Below are positions 1-10,454 of a stretch of DNA of 64,000 bases, piece after piece. Within the stretch, counting starts at the first letter, position 1. Each line of letters begins with the position of its first letter. The stretch is from Aegilops tauschii subsp. strangulata. Its lineage: Eukaryota; Streptophyta; Magnoliopsida; Poales; Poaceae. The DNA lies in the NCBI RefSeq assembly GCF_002575655.3, contig NC_053039.3, positions 377,185,633 through 377,249,632 on the forward strand, read 5' to 3'. Under the pieces are notes generated by a model. That model saw only the letters and a program-made list of their open reading frames with translations, did not search any database and was not told the origin of the DNA. Made by a program: the position numbers and the translations under genes.

Positions 1-226
1 ACGGTAGATGATACTGGTCATACACTTCAAAGGCAATTTTAATGTGTGCAAACTGAATAATTAAGTAACAATATGATATCTAGTAAAAATAAAAACACAT
101 ATGATTTATTGTGTTAGAGTGTAGTAGTAGTGTTGTATTGCATAGTTGTTAGATGTAACATGTGAGAACATGTCGAGATGTAATTTTGGAGGGCCTATAG
201 AGAGAAAAGCGTAATACGGTCACAGA
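1..226. other. Non-coding flank, no gene seen
   Basis: AT-rich sequence with no convincing reading frame. The stretch around 154-205 resembles 1736-1785 in the same orientation (both contain GATGTAACATGTG followed by GGGCCTA), which hints at an old dispersed repeat. I cannot name the family. Confidence 0.5.
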
Positions 227-1311
227 ACTTCAGAATACGCTCATTACGGTCACTATATACGTTTTGCGGTGATTATACGGTCACTTGCTCACCGTTCAGC
301 ATTGGATTGCAGTCTGTTGACCGGCCAAATAGTCTGCGTGGCACCATGTTGACTAGTTAAATTGACCATGTTCCTTGTGGGTCCCACCTGCCAGTTCGCA
401 TAGAAAAAAGGTCAGATAAACACAAATTTACGCAGGCGCGACAAGAATCCAACCCGTGCGCGGGAATCACTTGGTTGTGTATGTGTCTGTCAGGGCCTGA
501 TGTGTGCGCATGCACGTGTAGGTTGAGCACTTGAGCGTGAGAGTGTGTGTTGGTCATGTGGTGTGTGCATGCATGCATGCGTGTGTGCGTGTGAGTGTTG
601 CGTGCGTGCGTGGCTGCGTGTGTATGTGTGAGTGTTGCGTGCGTGCGTGCCTGTGTGTGTATGTGTGAGTGTTGCGTGCGTGCGTGGCTGCATGTGTTCG
701 TGTGAGTGTTGCGTGCATGCAGTTTGTGTGCATGCGTGCGTGTGTGTATAATCACCACACCAGCTCCTGTGTGTTAAACAGACGGCTCAGCATACCAATA
801 CAAGGCCACCTTGTCCGCTGTGCCCGCGGTCATGACTTCGAACCACCGTCCAATATTTTTTTGTCGTTTGTTTTCATTCTTACTAGCAAGATGCCCGTGC
901 ATTGCACGTAACATTAAGATGCATTTGTATGACTAGTTTATCTTGTGAGAGAAAAGGATGAACGAGGGAAAGCCTTATTTGCAAATGTGGAGAGGTGTGT
1001 GGGTACCTTTTTGCAAAATTGCCATAGTTTCCTTCCTACCCGTCAGATATAAATCGGATGGCCTATATTGCAGGATGGCAGGCACACCATCATCACCAAC
1101 TCTGTTTTTTATAAGAGTGTAGAGTAGATACAAGCCGACAGGTGGGCCCAATGGTAGTGAGATAATGTGATGCAACACTAGAGATGCCACGTGGAGCGTT
1201 TAACTGGTCAACTAGTCGTGTCTTGAGCAAATACAGAGCTGTACGGTGAGCCCGTGGCTGTATAATAACCACAAAACGTAAATGGTGACCGTAATGAGTG
1301 GATTCTGAAGT
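227..1311. repeat. Long imperfect inverted repeat, candidate decayed Mutator-like or foldback element
   Basis: The arm starting at 227 (ACTTCAGAAT, then CTCATTACGGTCAC) is matched in reverse complement by the arm ending at 1311. The outer ~70 bases are clearly alike. Weaker similarity (GTTGACC, CGTGGCA, GGGCCCACCTG-like blocks) continues inwards to about 408 on the left and 1137 on the right. The enclosed ~730 bp is GT-rich with no transposase. Long terminal inverted repeats fit a non-autonomous Mutator-like element, but I could not find a clean 9-bp target duplication, so the class is inference. Confidence 0.5.
591..738 (+). repeat. 37-bp GT-rich minisatellite, four units
   Basis: GTGAGTGTTGCGTGC begins at 591, 628, 665 and 702, exactly 37 bp apart. 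The repeat lies in a wider alternating purine-pyrimidine tract (about 475-750, TGTGTGCGTG-like), which could adopt Z-DNA. The reading frames across it are low-complexity and not genes. Confidence 0.85.
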
Positions 1312-2053
1312 CCAATGTACGTATCGTGCTTTCGCTTCAAATACAATGATCGTCACTGTATATATCGCGAGAGAAAGATGAAACATGCGTGAATGTGCCG
1401 GGGGCTTACTTTTAGAGGACCTGGAGATAGTTTGTGTGCGTACGTGAAAGGGGCGTAGAGGGGGTGTATGCGATGGAGAGAGAGATGCTCTTCGTTTCTC
1501 TTTATTATGACTAACTTTATATATAGTATAAAAATATAAAAATTCACAGTGCGGAATAAATATCATTGTGGGCACCATGCAATGCAAATTAACGTTCATA
1601 CTCCTCCATATAACTTTGTAATGTTGTATATATGTAGAAATTCTAAAATAATTTTTTAGCCACACTTTATTCAAAAGGAATGTTGTATGCGAAATAAACG
1701 TGAAGAGATGGCTTTTAGATCAATGGAGTACGTGATGTAACATGTGTGAATGTGTATTTGATGTATTTGGCAGGGCCTAGAGAGGTATGTGTGTGTATTA
1801 CGTATTCGAGAGAGGCATGGATAGAGGGGCCGGCGGGGGGAGGGGGCGTGGGAGAGATAGCACGAGAAATGAGAGAGGTCTAGAGAGAGAGATGAATATG
1901 ATGTCACAGCGAGAGATTCCCTTGAGTGTGTATATGCAAGGGGGGAGGGGATAGAGGCACGAGGAGAATTTTTTTGTGTGGTGTCTGTGTTGGTATGTGT
2001 GGGTGTGAGAAGATAACGAGACCTGGGGGCAGAGGGTGTGTCACCGCGTGAGG
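1312..2053. other. Non-coding, purine-rich, no gene seen
   Basis: Rich in GAGAGA and GTGTG tracts. Open frames on the minus strand are low-complexity Ser/His/Thr/Pro translations of these tracts. No splice-supported exon, RNA gene or recognisable element end was found. Confidence 0.5.
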
Positions 2054-2406
2054 TCCGGTGGGTCAAGGTGAGGCCCATGGTTCGGTTCCTTCCTGCGCTC
2101 TATTGGTCGGCCCGTGACGCATTTAGGGAGACCCATGGATGACTAGTCATACAAGACAAAGATAGCGGAATCATGAAGGACTATGTGTCCACTAACAAAG
2201 CCGGCTAGGATTTGTAACCCTAGGTCCTCGGACTAAGGTAACCCCTTATCTCTGATATTACTATTCATCCAACCTAACATTAAGGGGCATCCTACAGAAT
2301 GCTCTGCTAGAATCATACTCGTCGATTAGGAAGAGAGGTGTGAGACAATGCGAGAGAGACAAGCCTAAAGATAATGTGCGTACAAGAGACACGTAGGCAG
2401 GCCTAT
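2054..2406. repeat. Duplicated flank, copy A (353 bp)
   Basis: This block lies directly 5' of the first Gypsy LTR and recurs at 8564-8916 with the same length and about a dozen substitutions by eye. It ends in the target-site sequence CCTAT (2402-2406). It has no coding content. It shows that the Gypsy insertion site exists twice in tandem here. Confidence 0.9.
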
Positions 2407-3939
2407 TGATACGTCTCCGTCGTATCTATAATTTTTGATTGCTCCATGCCAATATTATACAACTTTCATATACTTTTTGGCAACATTTTATATTATTTTT
2501 GGGACTAACATATTGATCCAGTGCCCAGTGCTAGTTCCTGTTTGTTGCATGTTTTATGTTTCGTAGAAACCCCATATCAAACGGAGTCCAAACGGGATAA
2601 AAACGGACGGAGAATATTTTTGGAATATTTGTAAAATAAGGGACGAAGAATCAACGCGAGACGGTGCCCGAGGGGGGCACGAGGCAGGGGGGCGCGCCCC
2701 ACCCCCTGGGCACGCCTCTGACCCTCGTGGTCCCCCCGTAAGGCGGTTGCTGCTCTTCTTTGGCTGCAAGAAAGCTAATTTTCGGAGAAAAATCTGGGCG
2801 AAGGTTTCAATCCAATTGGAGTTACGGATCTCCATATATATACGAAACGGTGAAAGGGCAGAAGACCAGAACGTAGAAACAGAGAGAGACAGAGAGACAG
2901 ATCCAATCTCGGAGGGGCTCTCGCCCCTCCCATGCCATGGAGGCCAAGGACCAGAGGGGAAACCCTTCTCCCATCTAGGGAGGAGGTCAAGGAAGAAGAA
3001 TAAGGGCTCCCTCTCCCCTTCTCTTCCGGTGGCGCCGGAACGCTGCCGTGGCCACCATCATCATCACCGCGATCTTCACCAACACCTCCGCGATCTTCAC
3101 CAACATCTCCATCACCTTCCCCCCTCTATCTACAGCGGTACACTCTCCCGCAACCCGCTGTACCCTCTACTTGAACATGGTGCTTTATGCTTCATATTAT
3201 TATCCAATGATGTGTTGCCATCCTATGATGTCTGAGTAGATTTTCGTGGTCCTATCGGTGGTTGATGAATTGCTATGATTGATTTAATTTGCTTGTGGTT
3301 ATGTTGCTGTCCTTTGGTGCCCATCATATGAGCGCGCGCATGGATCACACCATAGGGTTAGTTGTATGTTGATAGGACTATGTATTGGAGGGCAAGAGTG
3401 ACAGAAGCTTCTACCTAGCATAGAAATTGATGCATACGGGATTGAAGGGGGACCAATATATCTTAATGCTATGGTTGGGTTTTACCTTAATGAACGTTAG
3501 TAGTTGCGGACGCTTGCTAATAGTTCCAATCATAAGTGCATAGAATTCCAAGTCAGGGATGACATGCTAGCAGTGGCCTCTCCCACATAAAACTTGCTAT
3601 CTGTCTAGTAAAGTAGTCAATTGCTTAGGGACAATTTCACAACTCCTACCACCACTTTTCCACACTCGCTATATTTACTTTATTGTGTCTTTATCTAAAC
3701 AACCCCTAGTTTTTATTTACGCACTTTTTATTATCTTGCAAACCTATCCAACAACACCTACAAAGTACTTTAGTTTCATACTTGTTCTAGGTAAAGTGAA
3801 CGTTAAGCGTGCGTAGAGTTGTATCGGTGGTCGATAGAACTTGAGGGAATATTTGTTCTACCTTTAGCTCCTCGTTGGGTTCGACACTCTTACTTATCGA
3901 AAGAGGCTACAATCGATCCCCTATACTTGTGGGTTATCA
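2407..3939 (+). repeat. 5' LTR of Gypsy copy 1 (1533 bp)
   Basis: Begins TGATACGTC and ends GGGTTATCA. A TATA-like ATATATATAC lies at about 2834-2843. The short open frames inside, including one crossing the LTR end at 3819-4061, are LTR sequence translated and recur in every copy, so they are not genes. Confidence 0.92.
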
Positions 3940-3950
3940 AGACCTTTTTC

Positions 3951-3968
3951 TGGCGCCGTTGCCGGGGA
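3951..3968 (+). other. Primer binding site, tRNA-Asp
   Basis: TGGCGCCGTTGCCGGGGA is complementary to the 3' end of plant tRNA-Asp (...CCCCGGCAACGGCGCCA). It is separated from the LTR end (3939) by 11 nt. The same spacer length occurs in copy 2 and in the gag-protease element. Confidence 0.9.
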
Positions 3969-4063
3969 GTCATAGCGTGGGGTGAATATTCTCGTGTGTG
4001 CTTGTTTGCTTTATCACTAAGTAATTTTTATTTGCTGTTCTTAGTTGTTTTCTATCTTTAGTT

Positions 4064-5307
4064 ATGGGTAGGAAACGCAAAATACCAAAAAAAATACTTG
4101 TACCTACTGAACCAATGGTTGAAGAACCACTCAAAATCTATCACACTCCTGAAGCTTTTTGCTTGGATCATCTTTGATCCCTTTGTGCTCGTGCTAAAAC
4201 CCCAACTAGCTTAGTTGAGGGCAAATCTTTAGATGAGCATGCTTGTTATGTGTGACACCGTATATCTGAAAAAGGGAAACTTTTACTGGATCAAATTCAT
4301 TGTTTGCAATGCTATGCTTGGAATCTATGTGAAATATATGATGTTACTTGTTGTTCTGAAAACCCTAAGAAACACCTTCCCTACCAATGTGAGTTTATTG
4401 ATAATGGGATCGTATCTTCGTATGCTAAGGGTGTTTATAATTACTATGATGTTCAACAAATTGAAGAATTTGTTGCTTTTAAGGGTGCTTATGAAATTGC
4501 TTCTTTAATTGAAACGTATGATGCTACTCTTTACAAATCTGAAAATTTTGCCATACTTGAATATTGTTATGATAATTATGCTTCTAATGCCTATTTAAAC
4601 CATATATTGAGGACTCCTCCGCTGTACAATAAGAGACTAATATTTTGCAGGAGTCTATGGAAGAAGAAATTGATGAAACTGTGAGCTCATTGGATGAAAA
4701 AGATGATGAGGAGAGCGAAGAACAAAAGGAGGAAGAGCGGATTAGCTACCCGTGCCCACCTTCTAATGAGAGTAACTCTTCAACTCATACATTGTTTAAT
4801 TTCCCTTCGTGCTTACCGAAGGATGATTGCTATGATGATTTTTATGATCTCGTTGATTCTTTTGAAATATCCCTTTTTGATGATGCTTGCTATGCTTGTG
4901 GCCAAGATGCTAATATGAATTATGCTTATGGAGATGAACTTGCTATAGTTCCTTATGTTATGAATGAAATTGTTGCTATTGCACCCACGCATGATAGTCC
5001 TATTATCTTTTTGAATTCTCCCGACTACACTATATCGGAGAAGTTTGCACTTATTAAGGATTATATTGATGGGTTGCCTTTTACCGTTGCACATGATGAT
5101 TTTGATGAATATAATATGCATGTGCTTGCTGCTCCTACTTGCAATTATTATGAGAGGGGAACTACATCTCCGCCCCTTTATGTTTCCAACATGAAAAAAT
5201 TGCAAGAAACTGTTTATACTATGCATTGGCCTTTACTATGTGTGCATGAATTGTTCTTTTATGACATGCCGATGCATATGAAAGGGTTAGACTTCGTCAT
5301 TGCTTGA
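4064..5307 (+). pseudogene. Broken orphan ORF of the non-autonomous Gypsy (copy 1)
   Basis: The frame opens at ATG 4064 (MGRKRKIPKK, basic start), meets in-frame stops near 4178 and 4253, and reads on to 4684. It shifts frame at about 4640 and continues to 5307. It is the only long coding tract in the element. Visible features are a Cys-containing block (CYAWNLCEIYDVTCC), an acidic stretch (SSLDEKDDEESEEQKEEE), then a conserved part with CYACGQDANMNYAYGDELAI and SPIIFLNSPDYTISEK. Copy 2 (minus strand, 30044-30991) encodes the same protein with a longer C-terminus, so an indel near 5280 ends this one early. I see no gag, zinc-knuckle, protease or polymerase motif. It could be a highly diverged gag or an accessory protein; I do not recognise it. 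Pseudogene by stops and frameshifts. Confidence 0.8.
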
Positions 5308-5403
5308 TATATGTTGCCTTGTGCTCACTACTAAATCACAAATCATTGTTAATTAAAATTGGCTTTGATATACCTTGGGATCCGGGTGGATCCATTACTC
5401 GAG

Positions 5404-5495
5404 CACTATATGCCTAGCTTAATGGCTTTAAAGAAAGCGCTGCCAGGGGCACTATATGCCTAGCTTAATGGATTTAAAGAAAGCGCTGCCAGGGA
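5404..5495 (+). repeat. 46-bp tandem duplication
   Basis: Units 5404-5449 and 5450-5495 both start CACTATATGCCTAGC and differ by a single base. Copy 2 has one unit only, so the duplication arose in or near this copy, just past the end of the orphan ORF. Confidence 0.85.
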
Positions 5496-6240
5496 GACAA
5501 CCCGGAAGTTTTAGAGAGTCATTTATTTCTGTTGTGTGCTTTTATATAGTATAAAAAAAAGAGGGGAACCTAAAACTTTTCAAAAAGAAAAGTGAAAGTG
5601 AGATAGACGAGCATTGTGAAAGTGGGGGGCGTCCTTGAACTTTGTTCATGCCCATGGAAACTTTGTGAATCTTAATTACAGAAACTCTTCAACAAAAATA
5701 ATTATCCCCTTGTACAATTCCATTGTATTATAAAAATAATGTGCCAAGGTTTGCCTTTAGGATGTTTACGATGCTTGTTGGTTTGTGCGGTGCAGGACAG
5801 AAACTTTGGCTGTAGTGCGCGATTTTAATTTTTTTACTGGAACGTCAAATGGTTCTGATTCTTTTTGCACTGTATTTATATACAAGTTTGTTATTTTTCC
5901 TAATTTTTGCAGAAATTTTCAAGTATCAGAAGTATGGTGAATGTTCAGATTATTACAGACTGTTCTGTTTTAGACAGATTCTGTTTTTGATGCATAGTTT
6001 GCTTGTTTTGATGAAACTATCAATTCCTATCAGTGGATTAAGCCATGGAAAAGTTATATTACAGTAGCTATAATGCAAAAACAAAATACGAATTGGTTTG
6101 CAACAGTACTTAGAGTAGTGATTTGCTTTATTACACTAACGGATCTTACCGAGTTTTCTGTTGAAGTTTTGTGTGGATGAAGTGTTCGATGACCGAGAAG
6201 GTCTCGATGTGAGAAGAAGGAAGAGAGGCAAGAGCTCAAG

Positions 6241-6323
6241 CTTGGGGATGCCCAAGGCACCCCAAGTAAATATTCAAGGAGACTCAAGCGTCTAAGCTTG
6301 GGGATGCCCCGGAAGGCATCCCC
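6241..6323 (+). other. Pair of conserved stem-loops (copy 1)
   Basis: Stem-loop 1 (6241-6266): CTTGGGG-A-TGCC pairs with GGCA-CCCCAAG around a 3-nt loop. Stem-loop 2 (6300-6323): GGGGATGCC pairs perfectly with GGCATCCCC around loop CCGGAA. Both repeat the core of the polypurine tract (AAGCTTGGGGATGC). The arrangement is conserved in copy 2 (29174-29256) and in the gag-protease element (45555-45636). A packaging, dimerisation or export signal is possible (inference). Confidence 0.8.
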
Positions 6324-8437
6324 TCTTTCTTCAACAAATATTGGTATGTTTTCGGATTCGTTTCATTCATGTGATATGTGCAGATCTTGGAGCGTCTTTT
6401 TGCATTAATTTTAATTTTTCTTTTATGCACCATGCTGGTATGACATAGTCCTTGGTTTATTTATAGAATGCTCATTGCACTTCACTTATATCTTTTGAGT
6501 ATGGCTTCATAGAATGCTTCATGTGCTTCACTTATATCATTTGAAGTTTGGATTGTCTGTTTCTCTTCACATAGAAAACCGTCATTTGTAGAATGCTCTC
6601 TTGCTTCACTTATATCTATTTAGAGAGATGACAGGAACTGTTCATTCACATGGTTAGTCATAAAATCCTACATAAAACTTGTAGATCACTGAATATGATA
6701 TGTTTGATTCCTTGCAATAGTTTTGCGATATAAAGATGGTGATATTAGACTCATGCTAGTGGGTAGTTGTGGATTAGTAGAAATAGTTGTGTTGAGGTTT
6801 GTGATTCCCGTAGCATGCACGTATGGTGAACCGTTATGTAACGAAGTCGGAGCATGAGGTATTTATTGATTGTCTTCCTTATGAGTGGCGGTCGGGGACG
6901 AGCGATGGTCTTTTCCTACCAATCTATCCCCCTAGGAGCATGCGCGTAGTACTTTGTTTCGATAGCTAATAGACTTTTGTAATAAGTATGTGAGTTCTTT
7001 ATGACTAATGTTGAGTCCATGGATTATACGCACTCTCACCCTTCCATCATTGCTAGCCTCTTCGGTACCATGCATTGCCCTTTCTCACCTCAAGAGTTGG
7101 TGCAAACTTCGCCGGTGCATCCAAACCCCGTGATACGATACGCTCTATCACACATAAGCCTCCTTATATCTTCCTCAAAACAGCCACCATACCTACCTAT
7201 CATGGCATTTCCATAGCCATTCCGAGATATATTGCCATGCAACTTCCATCATCATCATATACATGACTTGAGCATCATTGTCATATTGCTTTGCATGATC
7301 GTAAGATAGCTAGCATGATATTTTCATGGCTTGTCCTTTTTTTGATATCTTTGCTATACTAGATCATTGCACATCCTGGTACACTGCCAGAGGCATTCAT
7401 ATAGAGTCATATCCTTGTTCTAGTATCGAGTTGTAATATTGAGTTGTAAGTAAATAAAAGTGTGATGATCATCATTATTAGAGCATTGCCCCAGTGAGGA
7501 AAGGATGATGGAGACTATGATTCCCCCATAAGTCGGGATGAGACTCCGGACTTTACAAAAAATAAAAGAGGCCAAAGAAGCCCCAAAAAAAGAGGCCAAA
7601 GAAGCCCACCAAAAAAATAAAAAAAAATAAAAAAAGAGAAAGAAAAAAATGAGAGAAAAAGAGAGAAGGGGAAATGCTACTATCCTTTTACCACACTTGT
7701 GCTTCAGAGTAGCACCATGTTCTTCATATAGAGAGTCTCTTGAGTTATCACTTTCATATACTAGTGGGAATTTTCATTATAGAACTTGGCTTGTATATTC
7801 CGATGATGGGCTTCCTCAAATGCCCGAGGTCTTCATGAGCAAGCAAGTTGGATGCACACCCACTTAGTTTCCAGTTTGAGCTTTCATACACTTATAGCTC
7901 TAGTGCATCCGTTGCATGGCAATCCCTACTCCTCACATTGACATCAATTGATGGGCATCTCCATAGCCCTTTGATTAGCCGCGTCGATGTGATTCTTTCT
8001 CCTTTTTGTCTTCTCCACACAACCTCCACTATCATATCCTATTCCACCTATAGTGCTATGTCCATGGCTCACGCTCATGTATTGCGTGAAAGTTGAAAAG
8101 GTTTGAGAACGTCAAAAGTATGAAACAATTGCTTGGTTGTCATCGGGGTTGTGCATGATGTGAATATTTTGTGTGGTGAAGATGGAGCATAGCCAGACTA
8201 TATGATTTTGTAGGGATAAGTTTCTTTGGCCATGTTATTTTGAAAAGACATGATTGCTTTATTAGTAGGCTTGAAGTATTATTGTTTTTATGTCAAAAGA
8301 TAGACTATTGCTTTGAATCACTCGTGTCTTAATATTCACGCCATGATTAGATTATGTGATCAAGATTATGCTAGGTAGCATTCCACATAAAAAAATATCT
8401 TTTTTATCATTTACCTACTCGAGGACGAGCAGGAATT

Positions 8438-8451
8438 AAGCTTGGGGATGC
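8438..8451 (+). other. Polypurine tract of Gypsy copy 1
   Basis: AAGCTTGGGGATGC sits immediately before the 3' LTR start (TGATACGTC), the expected place for plus-strand priming. It is preceded by CTCGAGGACGAGCAGG, shared by all three related elements. Confidence 0.75.
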
Positions 8452-8558
8452 TGATACGTCTCCGTCGTATCTATAATTTTTGATTGCTCCATGCCAATAT
8501 TATACAACTTTCATATACTTTTTGGCAACTTTTTATATTATTTTTGGGACTAACATAT
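8452..8558 (+). repeat. Truncated 3' LTR of Gypsy copy 1 (107 bp)
   Basis: Matches the first ~110 bp of the LTR up to GGGACTAACATAT, then breaks off into ACGTC and duplicated flank at 8564. The junction text ATACGTCTCCG (8557-8567) also equals LTR bases 3-13, so microhomology or filler copied from the LTR start is likely. Confidence 0.88.
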
Positions 8559-8563
8559 ACGTC

Positions 8564-8916
8564 TCCGGTGGGTCGAGGTGAGGCCCTTGGTTCGGTTCCT
8601 TCCTGCGCCACATTGGTCGGCCCGTGACGCATTTAGGGTGACCCATGGATGACTAGTCGTACAAGACAAAGATAGCAGAATCATGAAGGACTATGTGTCC
8701 ACTGACAAAGCCGGCTAGGATTTGTAACCCTAGGTCCTCGGGCTAAGGTAACCCCTTATCTCTGATATTACTATTCATCCAACCTAACTTTAAGGGGCAT
8801 CCTACAGAATGCTCTGCTAGAATCATACTCGTCGATTAGGAAGAGAGGTGTGAGACAATGCGTGAGAGACAAGCCTAAAGATAATGTGCGTACAGGAGAC
8901 ACGTAGGCAGGCCTAT
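8564..8916. repeat. Duplicated flank, copy A' (353 bp)
   Basis: Second copy of 2054-2406, with about 12 substitutions by eye (roughly 3%). It ends in the same target-site sequence CCTAT (8912-8916), directly before the solo LTR. See findings for the rearrangement this implies. Confidence 0.9.
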
Positions 8917-10449
8917 TGATACGTCTCCATCGTATCTATAATTTTTTATTGCTCCATGCCAATACAACTTTCATATACTTTTTGTCAACTTTTTATATTA
9001 TTTTTGGGACTAACATATTGATCCAGTGCCCAGTGCCAGTTCCTGTTTGTTGCATGTTTTATATTTCGCAGAAACCCCATATCAAACGGAGTCCAAACGG
9101 GATAAAAAATGGACGGAGAATATTTTTGGAATATTCGGAAAATATGGGAAGAAGAATCAATGCGAGACGGTGCCCGAGGGGGGCACGAGGCAGGGGGGCG
9201 CGCCCCACCCCCTGGGCGCGCCTCTGACCCTCGTGCCCCCCCCGTAAGGCGGTTTCTGCTCTTCTTTGGCCGCAAGGAACCTAATTTTTGGAGAAAAATC
9301 TGGGCGAAGGTTTCAATCCAATCGGAGTTACGGATCTCCATATATATACGAAACGGTGAAAGGGCAGAAGACCAGAACGCAGAAACAGAGAGAGACAGAG
9401 AGACAGATCCAATCTCGGAGGGGCTCTCGCCCCTCCCATGCCATGGAGGCCAAGGACGAGAGGGGAAACCCTTCTCCCATCTAGGGGGGAGGTCAAGGAA
9501 GAAGAAGAAGAAGGGCCCCCTCTCCCCTTCTCTTCCGGTGGCGCCGGAACGCTGCCGTGCCCACCATCATCATCACCGCTATCTTCACCAACACCTCCGC
9601 CATCTTCACCAACATCTCCATCACCTTCCCCCCTCTATCTATAGCGGTCCACTCTCCCGCAACCCTCTGTACCCTCTACTTGAACATGGTGCTTTATGCT
9701 TCATATTATTATCCAATGATGTGTTGCCATCCTATGATGTCTGAGTAGATTTTCGTGGTCCTATCGGTGGTTGATGAATTGCTATGATTGATTTAATTTG
9801 CTTGTGGTTATGTTGCTGTCCTTTGGTGCCCATCATATGAGCGCGTGCGTGGATCACACCATAGGGTTAGTTGTATGTTGATAGGACTATGTATTGGAGG
9901 GCAAGAGTGACAGAAGCTTCTACCTAGCATAGAAATTGATGCATACGGGATAGAAGGGGGACCAATATATCTTAATGCTATGGTTGGGTTTTACCTTAAT
10001 GAACATTAGTAGTTGCGGACACTTGCTAATAGTTCCAATCATAAGTGCATAGAATTCCAAGTCAGGGATGACATGCTAGCAGTGGCCTCTCCCACATAAA
10101 ACTTGCTATCGGTCTAGTAAAGTAGTCAATTGCTTAGGGACAATTTTGCAACTCCTACCACCACTGTTCCACACTCGCTATATTTACTGTATTGTGTCTT
10201 TATCTAAACAGCCCCTAGTTTTTATTTACGCGATTTTTATTATCTTGCAAACCTATCCAACAACTCCTACAAAGTACTTCTAGTTTCATACTTGTTCTAG
10301 GTAAAGTGAACATTAAGCGTGCGTAGAGTTGTATCGGTGGTCGATAGAACTTGAGGGAATATTTGTTCTACCTTTAGCTCCTCGTTGGGTTCGACACTCT
10401 TACTTATCGAAAGAGGCTACAATTGATCCCCTATACTTGTGGGTTATCA
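8917..10449 (+). repeat. Solo LTR of the copy 1 family (1533 bp)
   Basis: A full-length LTR from TGATACGTC to TTATCA, bracketed by CCTAT at 8912-8916 and at 10450-10454. No primer site follows: after the duplication the sequence continues as ordinary flank. It is therefore a solo LTR sitting at a second copy of the same insertion site. Confidence 0.9.
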
Positions 10450-10454
10450 CCTAT

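Larger units (their letters stand above)
5308..8437 (+). other. 3' non-coding region of Gypsy copy 1
   Basis: About 3.1 kb with no credible gene. It holds a 46-bp tandem duplication (5404-5495), two stem-loops (6241-6323), three degenerate units around CTTCACTTATATC (about 6471-6660), and an A-rich purine tract (about 7555-7670). The same blocks occur in the same order in copy 2 (reverse) and in the gag-protease element (about 45540-47690). Confidence 0.75.
2407..8558 (+). mobile_element. Non-autonomous Ty3/Gypsy element, copy 1, 3' LTR truncated
   Basis: Order: 5' LTR 2407-3939, 11-nt spacer, tRNA-Asp primer site at 3951, one broken ORF of unknown function, about 3 kb of non-coding sequence, polypurine tract 8438-8451, then only the first 107 bp of a 3' LTR (8452-8558). 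The target duplication CCTAT precedes the 5' LTR. No reverse transcriptase, integrase or gag is present, so it must have moved with proteins supplied in trans. LTR ends, primer site and 3' tail match copy 2 at 25487-33049. The LTR type (TGATACGTCTCCGTCG start) is common in Triticeae Gypsy families of the Sabrina/WHAM/Fatima kind; I do not assert the family name. Confidence 0.9.

Noticed and set aside
357..911. Open frames over the GT-rich tract (His/Thr-rich and Cys/Val-rich proteins)
   Set aside because: They are translations of simple repeats, open on both strands, with no domain or gene structure.
2554..3239. Several 60-160 codon frames in the Gypsy LTR
   Set aside because: The same frames recur in each LTR copy (9000-9750, 26190-26900, 32230-32940); they are LTR sequence, not genes.
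3819..4061. Small protein starting MYRWSIELEG, repeated at 10329 and 31660
   Set aside because: It spans the LTR end and primer site; its conservation is that of the element, and it has no start context or function evidence.
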